DNA of 64,000 nt from Candidatus Pelagibacter communis (GCF_001180225.1 NZ_CVST01000034.1:124001-188000), one strand, 5' to 3'. Shown: positions 24,562 to 37,492, counted from the first letter of the stretch. Program-made: numbers and translations. The notes: generated from the sequence alone by a model not told the origin.

Positions 24562-25449
24562 TTAATTTTTTTTGTTTGATAAAAATAGACCTAATATAAT
24601 TAAAATAGACCCAATTAAATGAAAAAATAAAAATTTTTCATTAAAAAGTATGATTGCAAAAATTGTACTGAATAAAGGAATTAATGATAAAAAAATTCCT
24701 GCCCGATTAGCTCCAATAATCGCAACAGCACCTGCCCAACAATAGTAAGAGCCAATACTTGGAAACAAAGCTATATAAAATAAAATATAAAAAAAGTTAC
24801 TATTTATCTCTACAACTTTATCTTGAATTACATCGAAAAAAAATAGAGGCAAAAGAAATATTAGGCCAAACGTGCATATGATATGTACAAGGGCAAGTAG
24901 AGAAACATCAAAATTTCTTTTTCTTAAATATGCTGAATAAACTCCCCATGCAATTATCGCACCTAGCATAAATAAATCTCCTTTATTAAAATTTAAAGAA
25001 AGCAAAATATTAAGATCCAATCTTGTGATAATAGATAAAATACCTAATACAGAAATAAACAGGCCTGATAATTGAAAAATATTTGTTTTTTCAATTTTTA
25101 ACAAAAAACAAACTAAAATTATTGTAACTGGTATTGCAGTATTAAAAAGAGATGCATTGATTACTTGGGTATGATTTAAAGCATTATAAGTAAATGAAGT
25201 AAATATACAAACACTGGTAAAACCAAGGATAAAAAATAAATATAAATTTTCTTTAATTTTATACTTTAATTTAAATATTTCCTGATACGTAAAGGGAAAT
25301 AAAATTATCCATACAAGACACCATCTTAAAAATGAAAGAGTATTTGGTGGTATGTTTTGCAAGTATGCAAACTTAGCAATTGTAAAATTGCCTGCCCAAA
25401 ATAATGTTGCACAAACCAACATTAAATATGCTTTGGCGTTCTGACCCAC
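24562..25449 (-). CDS. EamA/DMT-superfamily permease
   Basis: A 295-residue protein with about ten hydrophobic segments in two repeated halves, the EamA layout. 'FWAGNFTIAKFA' in the first span and 'AWGVYSAYLRKR' at the start of the second half match the family. DMT transporters commonly export amino acids or metabolites. The start is a GTG immediately after the TAA of the DadA-like gene, so the pair is tightly linked. Substrate unknown. Confidence 0.85.
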   Translation of the reverse strand: MGQNAKAYLMLVCATLFWAGNFTIAKFAYLQNIPPNTLSFLRWCLVWIILFPFTYQEIFKLKYKIKENLYLFFILGFTSVCIFTSFTYNALNHTQVINASLFNTAIPVTIILVCFLLKIEKTNIFQLSGLFISVLGILSIITRLDLNILLSLNFNKGDLFMLGAIIAWGVYSAYLRKRNFDVSLLALVHIICTFGLIFLLPLFFFDVIQDKVVEINSNFFYILFYIALFPSIGSYYCWAGAVAIIGANRAGIFLSLIPLFSTIFAIILFNEKFLFFHLIGSILIILGLFLSNKKN

Positions 25450-26691
25450 TTAGCTAAATCTTAACGAACTATAAGGTTTTAAATCTAAGTTTGTATTTTC
25501 GTTCGCAATCATTCCTGAAACAATCTTTCCAGAAATTGGGCCTAAAGTCCATCCTAAATGATGATGTCCAAAACAATAATAAACATTTTTATAATTTTTG
25601 GATGGCCCCATGACAGGTAAAAAGTCTGGTAAAGTTGGTCTAAATCCTAACCACTCATCCTCATGCTCGGGTAAATCACCAAGCATATATTTTGCATTAT
25701 TAATTAAATTTTTAACTCTAGATTTTGACAAAGGATTTTCTAATCCACCAAATTCAACTGTACCAACTACTCTTAATCCTTGTTCCATTGGTGTAATTCC
25801 AAAACCACGGTTTGAAAATATTACTGGTCGGCTTAATAAATGATCACAGTTTTTAAAATGAACATGATATCCTCTTTCAGTATCTAGAGGAATTTGTTCA
25901 TCTAAATTGTCAGTCAATTTTTTAGAAAAAGCGCCACAAGCAATTACTGCTTTATCAAAAACATAACTTTGTGTTTCAGTTTTAAAAATAGGTTTTTCAT
26001 CATCAAATTTTATATCTTTAATATTTACTTTGTTAAACTTTCCACCTTTTTGCAAAAATAGATCAAATAATTTTAAAAGGATTCTTTTTGGATTTCGAGC
26101 ATGTCTTGCATAAGGATAGTAAACTCCAGCATGATAGAATGGTTTAATATGGGGTTCTAAATCATGAATTTCAGCTTTATTTACTAGTTGTTGTTTAACT
26201 CCTAATTCATCTCTAACTCTAATTTCTAATTCCCTACTTTTTAGATCTTGATCATTCCAGATATAAAGTATTCCTTTGTTTTCCACTAATCCTTCAAGAT
26301 CTATTTCATCAAATAATTCATCATACGCCGGTAGAGCTAAATCTAAAATTTGATGCATATTTTTTGCAGTATGCATCATCTTAGTTTTTGTAGTGTTCAT
26401 GATAAATTTCATGAACCATGGAATCATTTTTGGAACGTAATTCCATTTTAAAGCTAGAGGACCAGTTGAACTTAATAACATAGCCGGAACATCCGCTAAG
26501 ACATCGGTTCTATTTAAAGAAAGTGAAGCATAAGGCGAAAAATGTCCTGCATTTCCATAAGAAGCTGCTTGGCTTCCTGGATTATCTCTATCAAATATTG
26601 TTACATTAAATCCCTTTTTTTGAAGAAACAAAGCATTTGATATACCTTGGATACCTGCACCAACTATTCCAACCTTAATGTTCTTATTCAT
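25450..26691 (-). CDS. FAD-dependent D-amino-acid dehydrogenase-like oxidoreductase (DadA/DAO family)
   Basis: A 413-residue FAD oxidoreductase. 'GIVGAGIQGISNALFLQKKGFNVTIFD' type sequence at the N-terminus is the dinucleotide-binding fold, and 'GSQAASYGNAGHFSPYAS' is typical of DadA. The C-terminal 'GHHLGWTLGPISGKIV' is the second FAD-contact region. DadA deaminates D-amino acids to keto acids and passes electrons to quinone. ATG 26691 is used because the frame upstream begins only with TTG. Other DAO-family substrates such as sarcosine or hydroxyproline are possible. Confidence 0.85.
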   Translation of the reverse strand: MNKNIKVGIVGAGIQGISNALFLQKKGFNVTIFDRDNPGSQAASYGNAGHFSPYASLSLNRTDVLADVPAMLLSSTGPLALKWNYVPKMIPWFMKFIMNTTKTKMMHTAKNMHQILDLALPAYDELFDEIDLEGLVENKGILYIWNDQDLKSRELEIRVRDELGVKQQLVNKAEIHDLEPHIKPFYHAGVYYPYARHARNPKRILLKLFDLFLQKGGKFNKVNIKDIKFDDEKPIFKTETQSYVFDKAVIACGAFSKKLTDNLDEQIPLDTERGYHVHFKNCDHLLSRPVIFSNRGFGITPMEQGLRVVGTVEFGGLENPLSKSRVKNLINNAKYMLGDLPEHEDEWLGFRPTLPDFLPVMGPSKNYKNVYYCFGHHHLGWTLGPISGKIVSGMIANENTNLDLKPYSSLRFS

Positions 26692-26759
26692 AAGAACGTT
26701 ATACAATTAAAAAATTAAAGTTTCATAGTGACAAATTATGCTTAATTAAATTAAATATT

Positions 26760-27887
26760 TTAAGCAATCATCTGTTTATGATTTATCTTGGCGCTAAGAA
26801 CAATACCAAACCCGATCATAGTTGCTAACATAGAGGAACCTCCATAGGACATTATCGGTAATGGAGAACCGACAATTGGCAATAAACCCAAGACCATCGA
26901 AAGATTTACAACAATATAAATGAATATTGCAAAAGCAAATCCAAAACAGAATAACCTTGAAAAATTGCTTCTTGAGATAGCACCTATTCTCAAGATTCTG
27001 ATAATAATAATTGAATACAAAACCAACAATCCTACCGATCCTATAAATCCAAACTCTTCAGAAAATAAAGTGAATATAAAATCAGTATGTTTTTCAGGTA
27101 AAAAATCCAAATAACTTTGTGTGCCTTTTAAAAAACCTTTGCCCTCTAAGCCACCAGAACCTATTGCTATTTTTGACTGAATTATTTGATAACCAGCGCC
27201 CAATGGATCTCTATCAGGGTCTAAAAAAGTCAATATTCTCAATTTTTGATAAGGCTTTAAGAAAGAAATTACAAAAGGTAGTGATATTAAAAAAACTATA
27301 AAAGAATAAATAAAATATTTTATCTTAACGCCTCCTAGCCATAAAACAATTAATCCACTTGATGCAATAAGAATTGAAGTTCCTAAATCTGGTTGTGAAA
27401 GCACCATAATAATTGGTATTAAAATAATAGTTATAACTGTCATGATACTTGTAACTGAGTTTACATTTTCAATTTTAACCCTGTGATAATATTTTGCTAA
27501 GCAAAGTATAATTGCTATTTTCATTAACTCAGATGGCTGTAAATTAAATAAATATAAATCCATCCATCTTCTAGAGCCTGATGATTTTATTCCAAAAAAA
27601 GAAACATAAATTAGTAAAAGAATTACAGCTATATAAAACAAGTATGAAAAGTTGTGCCACCATCTAATATTAAAAAACGCAATTAAAATCATTAAAGGGA
27701 AAAAGACTACTATTTTACTAAAATGACTTTTTGTATGAAATAGAATTTCTCCTCCATCTGTTGAATACATCACAAATAAACTTAATATTGAAAGTAAAAA
27801 TATACTTATCAGTAAAATATAATCTAACTCTTTAACCTTTTGCCAGAAAGTAAGTTCGTTATTTAATCTATCGTGTTGAAACATCAA
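26760..27887 (-). CDS. rodA: Rod-shape-determining protein RodA (SEDS peptidoglycan glycosyltransferase)
   Basis: A 375-residue SEDS-family membrane protein with about ten spans that polymerises lipid II during cell elongation with PBP2. 'QPDLGTSIL' and the C-terminal 'VGSPLPIMSYGGSSM' are the family signatures, and 'EKHTDFIFTLFSEEFGF' carries the catalytic-loop Asp/Glu region. Overlaps mrdA by 4 bases and closes the mreB-C-D-mrdA-rodA cluster. Confidence 0.95.
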   Translation of the reverse strand: MMFQHDRLNNELTFWQKVKELDYILLISIFLLSILSLFVMYSTDGGEILFHTKSHFSKIVVFFPLMILIAFFNIRWWHNFSYLFYIAVILLLIYVSFFGIKSSGSRRWMDLYLFNLQPSELMKIAIILCLAKYYHRVKIENVNSVTSIMTVITIILIPIIMVLSQPDLGTSILIASSGLIVLWLGGVKIKYFIYSFIVFLISLPFVISFLKPYQKLRILTFLDPDRDPLGAGYQIIQSKIAIGSGGLEGKGFLKGTQSYLDFLPEKHTDFIFTLFSEEFGFIGSVGLLVLYSIIIIRILRIGAISRSNFSRLFCFGFAFAIFIYIVVNLSMVLGLLPIVGSPLPIMSYGGSSMLATMIGFGIVLSAKINHKQMIA

Positions 27888-29788
27888 ATTTCTATTTCCT
27901 CAAAATTTTTTTGTTTATTTCTTAAATCGTTTCTATCAATTATTAATTTGAATAATTCCTTTGCAATTGGTGCTGCAGTTTTACTTCCTGAGCCACCATG
28001 CTCAACTATAATACTTAATGCGTATCTTGGATTAATATACGGACCATAAGCAACAAATAATGCGTGATCTCGGTCTTTATAAGGAATTTGCTCAATTTTA
28101 AGATCAAGTTCTCTTTCTCGCATGCTAATTCTCTTAACCTGCGCAGTTCCAGTTTTGCCAGCAAATTGATATTTTGGATCGTCTATTCTAGATTTGTATG
28201 ATGTACCGTATAATTCATTAGTTGAACTAAACATAGCCTCTTGAACAATTTTTATATTTTTGGGATTCTCAAATAATTTTTTTTCTTCAGAAAATAAAGA
28301 CTCTTCTTCAAATTTATTTTTAGCTTCTTCGAAAGAAACAGCATTATTATCAACTATTATTCTTGGTTTTATAGAGTAGCCTCCATTAGCAATCTGAGCT
28401 GTCATGAGACATAATTGAAGTGGAGTTGTTTGCGTGTAACCTTGGCCTATTCCAGTTATTAATGTTTCACCAAGAACCCAACCTTTTCCAAGATTATTTT
28501 TTTTCCATTTAGTGTTTGGAAATAAACCTGATTTTTCAAAATCAAAATAATCTCCTAATACCTTTTTACCTAAACCAAATTTTTCAGCTGTAACATTTAG
28601 TCGATCTACTCCTAGTAATCTTGCAACTTCATAAAAATAGGTATCACATGATTGTTTCATTGCATTTTTTAAACTTACAAATCCATGACCTTTTTCTTTC
28701 CAACAGTGAAAAGTCTGTCCATAGAGCTCCATCTTACCAGTGCATTTAACTTTAAAACTTGGGCTAACAATTTTATTTTCTAAAGCAGATAAAGCTACAA
28801 TTGGTTTTATTGTAGATCCTGGAGAATAAAGTCCTGCAAGTGTCTTATTTACTAGTGGTTTTAATGGATTATTTCTAATTAATGCCCAATCATCATTGCT
28901 TATACCAAATAAAAATTTGTTTGGGTCATAAGAAGGAGAAGAATACATTGCTATGATATCACCCGTATAAATATCCATTACACTTATTGATCCTGCTCTG
29001 TCATTTAAAAGTTTTCCACAAGCTTTCTGAACCTCGGTATCAACAGTTAATCTTACTCTTAAACCTTGTTTTCCTTTTTGATGCTCAAGTTGATTAATTC
29101 TTTTCCCATAAGCGTTTACTTCATACCTTTGGATAGCATTTGTACCAATCAAGTAATTTTCTAAAGTTTTTTCTAGACCTAATTTTCCAATTTTCATACC
29201 TGGAACAAATCTTTCTTGAACAGTTTCATTGGCTAAAATTTCTTCCTCATTAGGTTGACTGACATATCCTAGAATATGAGTATAAGTTTCGCTAAAAGGG
29301 TAATTTCTTGAAATAGTCATAACTGGTTTAACACCAACTAAGTCATATAAATAATTATTTATTTTTAAAAAATCGCTCCAAGATAAGTTTTCAGAAACAA
29401 TAATACTTTCCCAAGGTTTAAATTTATTTTTTGATTTTACAATTTTTTCTATTTTTTTATCGCTCAGGTTAAGTAGAGTTTTTAATCGAGTTAACAAATA
29501 ATTGAAGTTTTCAACTTGTTCAGGAATTATATGAAGTTGATATACTTTTAAATTTCCGGCTATAACATTGCCAAAATAATCAACTATATCACCTCTTATT
29601 GGTGGCAACTTCCACTCTCTAATTCTATTTTTATCTGAAAGAGTAAGATATTTTTTATTTTCGTTAACTTGCAGAGAAAAAAGTCTAGCTATAATTCCTG
29701 TAAAAATTATTACTTTTGCAGCACCAATAATAAACATCCGTCTATTAATTACGTCTGTTTTTCTAATACCTGAATTACCGCTAATCAT
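27884..29788 (-). CDS. mrdA: Penicillin-binding protein 2
   Basis: A 634-residue class B PBP, the transpeptidase of the elongasome. An N-terminal membrane anchor ('MFIIGAAKVIIFTGIIARLF') is followed by the pedestal domain. The transpeptidase motifs are S325-T-I-K328, 'QSCDTYFY' (SxD as in other PBP2 proteins) and K545-T-G. It overlaps mreD by 8 bases and rodA by 4. Acts in the periplasm, cross-linking glycan made by RodA. Confidence 0.96.
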   Translation of the reverse strand: MISGNSGIRKTDVINRRMFIIGAAKVIIFTGIIARLFSLQVNENKKYLTLSDKNRIREWKLPPIRGDIVDYFGNVIAGNLKVYQLHIIPEQVENFNYLLTRLKTLLNLSDKKIEKIVKSKNKFKPWESIIVSENLSWSDFLKINNYLYDLVGVKPVMTISRNYPFSETYTHILGYVSQPNEEEILANETVQERFVPGMKIGKLGLEKTLENYLIGTNAIQRYEVNAYGKRINQLEHQKGKQGLRVRLTVDTEVQKACGKLLNDRAGSISVMDIYTGDIIAMYSSPSYDPNKFLFGISNDDWALIRNNPLKPLVNKTLAGLYSPGSTIKPIVALSALENKIVSPSFKVKCTGKMELYGQTFHCWKEKGHGFVSLKNAMKQSCDTYFYEVARLLGVDRLNVTAEKFGLGKKVLGDYFDFEKSGLFPNTKWKKNNLGKGWVLGETLITGIGQGYTQTTPLQLCLMTAQIANGGYSIKPRIIVDNNAVSFEEAKNKFEEESLFSEEKKLFENPKNIKIVQEAMFSSTNELYGTSYKSRIDDPKYQFAGKTGTAQVKRISMRERELDLKIEQIPYKDRDHALFVAYGPYINPRYALSIIVEHGGSGSKTAAPIAKELFKLIIDRNDLRNKQKNFEEIEI

Positions 29789-30299
29789 TCTGTTTAAGTG
29801 AAATTTTGCTATTTAAAATGTTAAATAAAATAAAAAATAATGGGTAAAATAAAAAAGTAAAACCAGAATTTATTAAGTAACTCATATAATCTACCTGATA
29901 TAAAAATACTAAGTCTAAGATTATCACTTGAATTGAATTGATAAGCAAAACTGCAATGATAAATGAAAGCCAATCATTTATAAATTTTGGACTTAGTGTA
30001 ATTTGTCTTATATATGAGGTAATGGCACAGATTAGTAAGTAACAAAAACTACTTATTCCAATTGGAATACCAATTACTACATCGTTAATAATTCCTGCTA
30101 AGAAAATTGAGAAATATCCCAGGTAATCTGGATTTCTTAAAGTCCAAAAAAAGATTAAAATGAAAATGAAGTTGAATGAAAAATAATCTAACTTTAAATA
30201 ATTAAAGTCAAATTCATTAAACACTGAAAAGAACAAAATAATAATCGGCAAATAAGAGGGGAATGATCTAAAAAATGTACTTTTATTCAATGAAGCCAT
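29781..30299 (-). CDS. mreD: Rod-shape-determining protein MreD
   Basis: A 172-residue, highly hydrophobic protein with about five spans. Sequence conservation in MreD is low, but size and position between mreC and mrdA are standard, and 'FWTLRNPDYLGYFSIFLAGIINDVVIG' contains the usual 'G...D.....G' segment. One-base TAATG overlap with mreC. Part of the membrane scaffold linking MreB to RodA/PBP2. Confidence 0.88.
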   Translation of the reverse strand: MASLNKSTFFRSFPSYLPIIILFFSVFNEFDFNYLKLDYFSFNFIFILIFFWTLRNPDYLGYFSIFLAGIINDVVIGIPIGISSFCYLLICAITSYIRQITLSPKFINDWLSFIIAVLLINSIQVIILDLVFLYQVDYMSYLINSGFTFLFYPLFFILFNILNSKISLKQND

Positions 30300-31144
30300 T
30301 ATTGACCCTCCCCTATTTTAAATTCTACAATCTTTACAAAACTTAATTGTCCAAAATCAGAAAAAAAACTTAGTTGCTCTGAACTATTTGTTATTTTACC
30401 AACTGGAATACCTGGTTTAAAAATACCAGCAAGACCAGAGGTGTATACAACAGCCTCATTTTCAATCTGATTTTCTTTGTACTCATCTTTGGTATATTCA
30501 ATTATTCCATGATCCTTACCAGTTCCAGAGGCTACAGCTTGTAGAAATGGGGGCTGAATTACCACTGGTATTTTGCTATTTAAATCTGACAGAAGTAGAG
30601 CCCTTGAATTTGAATAATTTACCTCAATAATCTGACCGACTAAATAATTTCGATCCATTACTGCCATTCCCATCTTTACATTATCTTTAGTTCCTCTATT
30701 CAAGACTATTGATTTTAAATATGGACTTTCTCTATCAATTAAAACTCTTGCAAATATATCTTCTGAATTTATTCTTTCATCAATCAACTCTCTAAGTCTT
30801 TTATTTTCAGCAGTTAAAATAGTATTTAATACTTTAATCTCATCTGCATTCTCTATTTTAATTAATTGGTTTTGATGATTTTTATAAAAATCAAGGTGTG
30901 ATTTAAATTTAGCTATTGCCTCTTTAATTTTATTTTCTGGTACTGATACAACATAAGAAGATCTATATATTACTTCGTTAATTCCTAACTTAACAAGTTG
31001 AATTGGTTTAAAATTAAAATTACTTAAAATTATTATAACAACAGATAAAATAATTAAGCTTATAAGCGAAAACTTTTGTTGATCTTTCTTTTTTAAAAAA
31101 ACTGATCTTAAGGCAATTACAAAGTCGTCTCTGCCTTTTACCAT
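30299..31144 (-). CDS. mreC: Cell shape-determining protein MreC
   Basis: A 281-residue bitopic protein with one N-terminal membrane span (about residues 24-44), a short coiled-coil region ('NQLIKIENADEIKVLNTIL') and the periplasmic beta-barrel domains. 'RVLIDRESPYLKSIVLNRGTKDNVKMGMAV' is the conserved MreC core. It organises PBP2 and RodA on the periplasmic side. Begins 3 bases after mreB. Confidence 0.93.
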   Translation of the reverse strand: MVKGRDDFVIALRSVFLKKKDQQKFSLISLIILSVVIIILSNFNFKPIQLVKLGINEVIYRSSYVVSVPENKIKEAIAKFKSHLDFYKNHQNQLIKIENADEIKVLNTILTAENKRLRELIDERINSEDIFARVLIDRESPYLKSIVLNRGTKDNVKMGMAVMDRNYLVGQIIEVNYSNSRALLLSDLNSKIPVVIQPPFLQAVASGTGKDHGIIEYTKDEYKENQIENEAVVYTSGLAGIFKPGIPVGKITNSSEQLSFFSDFGQLSFVKIVEFKIGEGQ

Positions 31145-31147
31145 CTT

Positions 31148-33753
<2,606 letters not shown>

Positions 33754-33774
33754 AATAAAAATTTTTGGAGAATC

Positions 33775-33802
33775 TATAATACAATCTATAAGAGAGATTG
33801 CA
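33775..33802 (-). promoter_or_regulatory. Putative leuA promoter
   Basis: On the - strand TTGCAA (33797-33802) and TATTAT (33775-33780) are separated by 16 bases, 22 bases before the leuA start. The AATCTATA motif occurs twice in this short stretch. There is no evident Shine-Dalgarno for leuA. Confidence 0.45.
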
Positions 33803-33856
33803 AAATAATTAGTATAAATAGCTAAATTTTTTCGTCCATTTTAGGTGATACAAAAA

Positions 33857-35536
33857 TTAATTATAAATAGACTCAATTTTAGGCATCAAGTGCAAAAGTT
33901 CCTTTGTGTATTCATGAGAAGGGTTCAAAAATAAATCCTCAGTATTTGAAACTTCACATAACTTGCCATCTTTTAGAACTCCAATTCTATCACACATTTG
34001 TCTTACAACCGGTAAGTCATGGCTAATAAATAAAATAGTTAAATTTAATTGATCTTGAAGATCTTTTAATAAATTTAATATTTGTGCTTGAATACTAACG
34101 TCTAATGCAGATGTGGGTTCATCACAAACTAAGAGTCTTGGCTGAGTTGCTAAAGCTCTCGCGATCGAAATTCTTTGTCTTTGACCACCAGAAAATTCAT
34201 GAGGATATCTATCTGCTGATTTTTGAGACATCTCGACAGAGTCTAATAAATCGTAGACATAATTATTTAGATCAGAATTAGATACCGAGGGATTGTGAAG
34301 CGTAATAGGCTCAGCAATAATATCTTTTACTTTCAATCTTCCATTTAGTGATGAATAGGGATCTTGAAAAATCATTTGTATTTGTTTTCTAAATTTCATT
34401 AGTTCAGACCTATTTTTTATCTTTGTAATACAAGTGTTATCAAAAAATATATCTCCTGATGAAGGTTTAAATAAATTTACAATCATTTTTGCAATAGTTG
34501 ATTTTCCACTACCACTTTCACCTACCAATCCAAATGACTCACCTTCTTTTATTTCAAATGAAACATTATTTACAGCTAACACTGAATTTTTAGAATTTTC
34601 TGTAAAAAAATTGTCATCAAAACTTTTATTAAGATTTTTAACTTGAACTAAATCTTGGTTGGTAATTTCTTTTTTAGTCCATCTATTCAAAATTTTGATA
34701 TTATTTTCTTTATTTTTTTTGTTTTTTTCTACTATTACAAATCTTGAAATTTTCTTGTTTGTAGGTGGAACCGAACTTACAAGACTTTTGGTATAACTTT
34801 GTTGGGGAGTTGTTAATATTTTTTTTGTTTCACCAATTTCGACTAAATTTCCACTTTTCATCACAGCTACACGATTGGCTGTTTCAGCAATAACACCCAT
34901 ATCATGAGTGATTAAAATCACAGCTAAGTTTCTTTCTTTTGTTAATTTTTTAATTAAATCTAAAATCTGTGATTGAATAGAAACATCTAGGGCAGTAGTA
35001 GGTTCATCGGCAATCAGTAATTCTGGTTCGCAACATAAGGCCAAAGAAATTACCACTCTTTGTCTCATTCCTCCTGAAAACTGATGAGGATAATCATTAA
35101 ATCTTTTTTCAGCATCCTTAATTCCAACTTCTTTTAGTAAATTTATGGATTTATTTTTTGATTCCTCTTTGTTTAAATTTAGATGAGTTTGTATAGTTTC
35201 AATTAATTGTTCACCAACTGTTAATATTGGATTTAAAGATGTTTGTGGGTCTTGAAATATTAATCCAATTTTATTACCTCGATATTTAATTATACTCTCT
35301 GAGTTTTCATGAATATTTAAGTTTCCCAAAATTACTGAGCCACTTGAAACCTTTCCTGGCTCATCAATTAAATTAATAATAGCGTTTCCAACAGTGCTTT
35401 TTCCAGAACCAGACTCTCCAACCAATCCTAAAATTTCACCTTTATTTACTTCAATATTAACGTTTTTGGCTGCGTAAACAGTCTCTTTACGCATTTTATA
35501 ATCAACACTTAAATTATTTATTTTTAAAAAACTCAT
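33857..35536 (-). CDS. Dipeptide/oligopeptide ABC transporter, fused double ATP-binding protein
   Basis: A 559-residue protein with two full ABC ATPase domains, equivalent to a DppD-DppF fusion (GsiA/YejF layout). The first domain has Walker A 'GESGSGKSTVG' and signature 'FSGGMRQRV'. The second has 'GESGSGKSTIA' and 'FSGGQRQRI'. A linker of roughly 70 residues, rich in K and N, joins them. ATG 35536 is chosen because it makes a 4-base ATGA overlap with dppC and starts 'MSFLKINNLSVDY'; the longer frame would begin inside dppC. Drives the DppBC permease. Confidence 0.93.
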   Translation of the reverse strand: MSFLKINNLSVDYKMRKETVYAAKNVNIEVNKGEILGLVGESGSGKSTVGNAIINLIDEPGKVSSGSVILGNLNIHENSESIIKYRGNKIGLIFQDPQTSLNPILTVGEQLIETIQTHLNLNKEESKNKSINLLKEVGIKDAEKRFNDYPHQFSGGMRQRVVISLALCCEPELLIADEPTTALDVSIQSQILDLIKKLTKERNLAVILITHDMGVIAETANRVAVMKSGNLVEIGETKKILTTPQQSYTKSLVSSVPPTNKKISRFVIVEKNKKNKENNIKILNRWTKKEITNQDLVQVKNLNKSFDDNFFTENSKNSVLAVNNVSFEIKEGESFGLVGESGSGKSTIAKMIVNLFKPSSGDIFFDNTCITKIKNRSELMKFRKQIQMIFQDPYSSLNGRLKVKDIIAEPITLHNPSVSNSDLNNYVYDLLDSVEMSQKSADRYPHEFSGGQRQRISIARALATQPRLLVCDEPTSALDVSIQAQILNLLKDLQDQLNLTILFISHDLPVVRQMCDRIGVLKDGKLCEVSNTEDLFLNPSHEYTKELLHLMPKIESIYN

Positions 35537-36465
35537 TTTTTTAATTTTGGATTTAGAGTGTCTCTCATCCAATCTCCTAATAAGTTAATGGAAAAAGCTA
35601 AAATCACCAAAAAAATTGCTGGGAAAAATGTAATCCACCATTCTCCTGAAAATAAAAAATCATTTCCCAATCTTATTAATGTTCCCAAAGAAGGAGTTGT
35701 TGGAGGAACCCCAACACCCAAAAAGCTTAAAGTCGACTCTGCCAAGATTGCAAGAGCTAGACCAATTGTACCGATGACCAAAACTGGTCTCATAATATTT
35801 GGCAGAATATGTTTAAACATAATTACTATATTTGAAACACCGATTATCGTTGAGGCAGAAACATAGTCTTTATTTTTTTCTACCAAAGTTGCTGCTCTAG
35901 ATACTCTTGCAAACTGTGGCCATTCGGAAATTCCAATAGCAAAAATCAAAACATAGATTGCCATTTCATCATGCATTTCTCTTGAAATTAATCCTCTTGC
36001 TATTCCATCAACCAATAGTGCCATTAATATACTTGGTACAGTCAGCTGAACATCTGTAAGTCTCATTACTACCATTTCATATTTGCCACCAAAATATCCA
36101 GCTGTTAATCCTAAACCAACGCCAAGAACTAAACTAAATATAATTGCAGCAAAACCAACGATAAGGGATATCCTGCACCCATATAAAATGGTTGATAACA
36201 TATCTCTTCCTTGACCATCTGTTCCAAGAATAAATTTCGCTAAACCATCCTCTGTCCAAGACGGAGGTGTAAATGCATCCATCAAAGATAAAGATGATGG
36301 ATCAAAAGGAGTGTAAGGTGTTAAAAATTCAATAAAAAAAGAACAGAAAAAAATAACAAATAGAATTACTGAAGATATGATTGCCGTAGGAGACTTTATG
36401 AAGCTATGATAGATATCGCTATCCTTAATTCTTTCCCATCTTGTTAAATTCAAATTATTATCCAC
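35533..36465 (-). CDS. dppC: Dipeptide/oligopeptide ABC transporter permease, DppC family
   Basis: A 310-residue permease with an N-terminal cytosolic stretch ending in the first span, typical of DppC/OppC. 'FILGTDGQGRDMLSTILYGCRISL' and 'SFLGVGVPPTTPSLGTLI' are family hallmarks. GTG 36465 is the likely start: on the - strand AAGGAGA lies 8 bases upstream and the codon overlaps the dppB stop by 8 bases. The longer ATG frame runs deep into dppB. Confidence 0.92.
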   Translation of the reverse strand: MDNNLNLTRWERIKDSDIYHSFIKSPTAIISSVILFVIFFCSFFIEFLTPYTPFDPSSLSLMDAFTPPSWTEDGLAKFILGTDGQGRDMLSTILYGCRISLIVGFAAIIFSLVLGVGLGLTAGYFGGKYEMVVMRLTDVQLTVPSILMALLVDGIARGLISREMHDEMAIYVLIFAIGISEWPQFARVSRAATLVEKNKDYVSASTIIGVSNIVIMFKHILPNIMRPVLVIGTIGLALAILAESTLSFLGVGVPPTTPSLGTLIRLGNDFLFSGEWWITFFPAIFLVILAFSINLLGDWMRDTLNPKLKK

Positions 36466-37441
36466 TTGCTGTATCTCCTTTAACTCTAATCCTTGGATCA
36501 ATAAAATAATACAGAATATCAACTATAAAATTTATCATTACAAAAACAAATGCAATAAAAACTAAATAAGCTGACATAATTGGTATATCTACAAACTGAA
36601 CAGCTTGAATAAACAAGAAACCCATTCCAGGCCATTGAAAAACAGTTTCGGTAATAATTGAAAACGCGATTAAAGTTCCAATATTAATCCCAGCAATCGT
36701 TATTACAGGTATCAAGCCATTTTTTAGTGCATGTTTATATTTAATACTATCTTCACTAATTCCACGTGCTCGAGCAAATTTTATATAATCGGTTTGTAAG
36801 ATTTCCATCATTTCAGCTCTTACTAGCCTGATGATATATGTCATTTGAAAAAGACTTAATGTAACTGATGGAAGAATTATCGCTTTAAGACCTGAAACTG
36901 TTAAAAAACCTGTTGTCCAAAATCCTATATCAACAACTTCTCCTCTACCAAACGAGGGAAGCACTCCTAGAATTACCGCAAATAAATAAATAAATAATAT
37001 CCCAATTACAAATGTCGGAAGTGACACTCCGAGCAATGAAATTGCTAAAACTAAGTCACTTAAAAAACCTTTTCTATTTATACCCGTATAAACTCCTAAA
37101 AGAGTTCCTATCACTAAAGCTATCAAAGCAGAAATCACAACGAGCTCAATAGTAGCTGGCAATCTCTCAACAATCAGTTCAGACACCGGTCTTCTTAATT
37201 GATAAGAAATACCAAACTCTCCTTTAGACGCATTAATTACAAATCTTGAAAATTGAACATGAATTGGATCCATTAAACCCAATGTTTCTCTTAATTCAGC
37301 TCTCTCTTCATCTGAAGTTTCTTCTCCAACCATGTTATTTATTGGGTCTCCAACAAAATTAAATAAAGAGAAAGAAACAAAGGCAACAACTAGCATTACC
37401 AAGGCTGATTGAAATAATCTTTTAAAAAAATACTTTATCAA
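36458..37441 (-). CDS. dppB: Dipeptide/oligopeptide ABC transporter permease, DppB family
   Basis: A 327-residue permease with six predicted spans. 'LGLMDPIHVQFSRFV' after the first span and 'RLVRAEMMEILQTDYIKFARARGIS' (the coupling loop) are the standard DppB sequence. Starts just after an intercistronic hairpin that follows dppA, and overlaps dppC. Confidence 0.94.
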   Translation of the reverse strand: MIKYFFKRLFQSALVMLVVAFVSFSLFNFVGDPINNMVGEETSDEERAELRETLGLMDPIHVQFSRFVINASKGEFGISYQLRRPVSELIVERLPATIELVVISALIALVIGTLLGVYTGINRKGFLSDLVLAISLLGVSLPTFVIGILFIYLFAVILGVLPSFGRGEVVDIGFWTTGFLTVSGLKAIILPSVTLSLFQMTYIIRLVRAEMMEILQTDYIKFARARGISEDSIKYKHALKNGLIPVITIAGINIGTLIAFSIITETVFQWPGMGFLFIQAVQFVDIPIMSAYLVFIAFVFVMINFIVDILYYFIDPRIRVKGDTASG

Positions 37442-37460
37442 TTTATGAGGATTTTAAATT

Positions 37461-37492
37461 TATAAGCCCCTTATAAATTTAAGGGGCTTATA
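37461..37492 (-). other. Intercistronic hairpin between dppA and dppB
   Basis: TATAAGCCCCTT (37461-37472) and AAGGGGCTTATA (37481-37492) form a perfect 12-bp stem with an 8-base loop in the 62-base dppA-dppB gap. No clear U-tract follows on the - strand. It looks more like an mRNA-stabilising or partial terminator stem than a full stop, raising binding protein over permease levels. Confidence 0.75.

Noticed and set aside
33770..33792. Duplicated AATCTATA as an operator before leuA
   Set aside because: Too short and AT-rich to separate from chance; noted only within the promoter entry.
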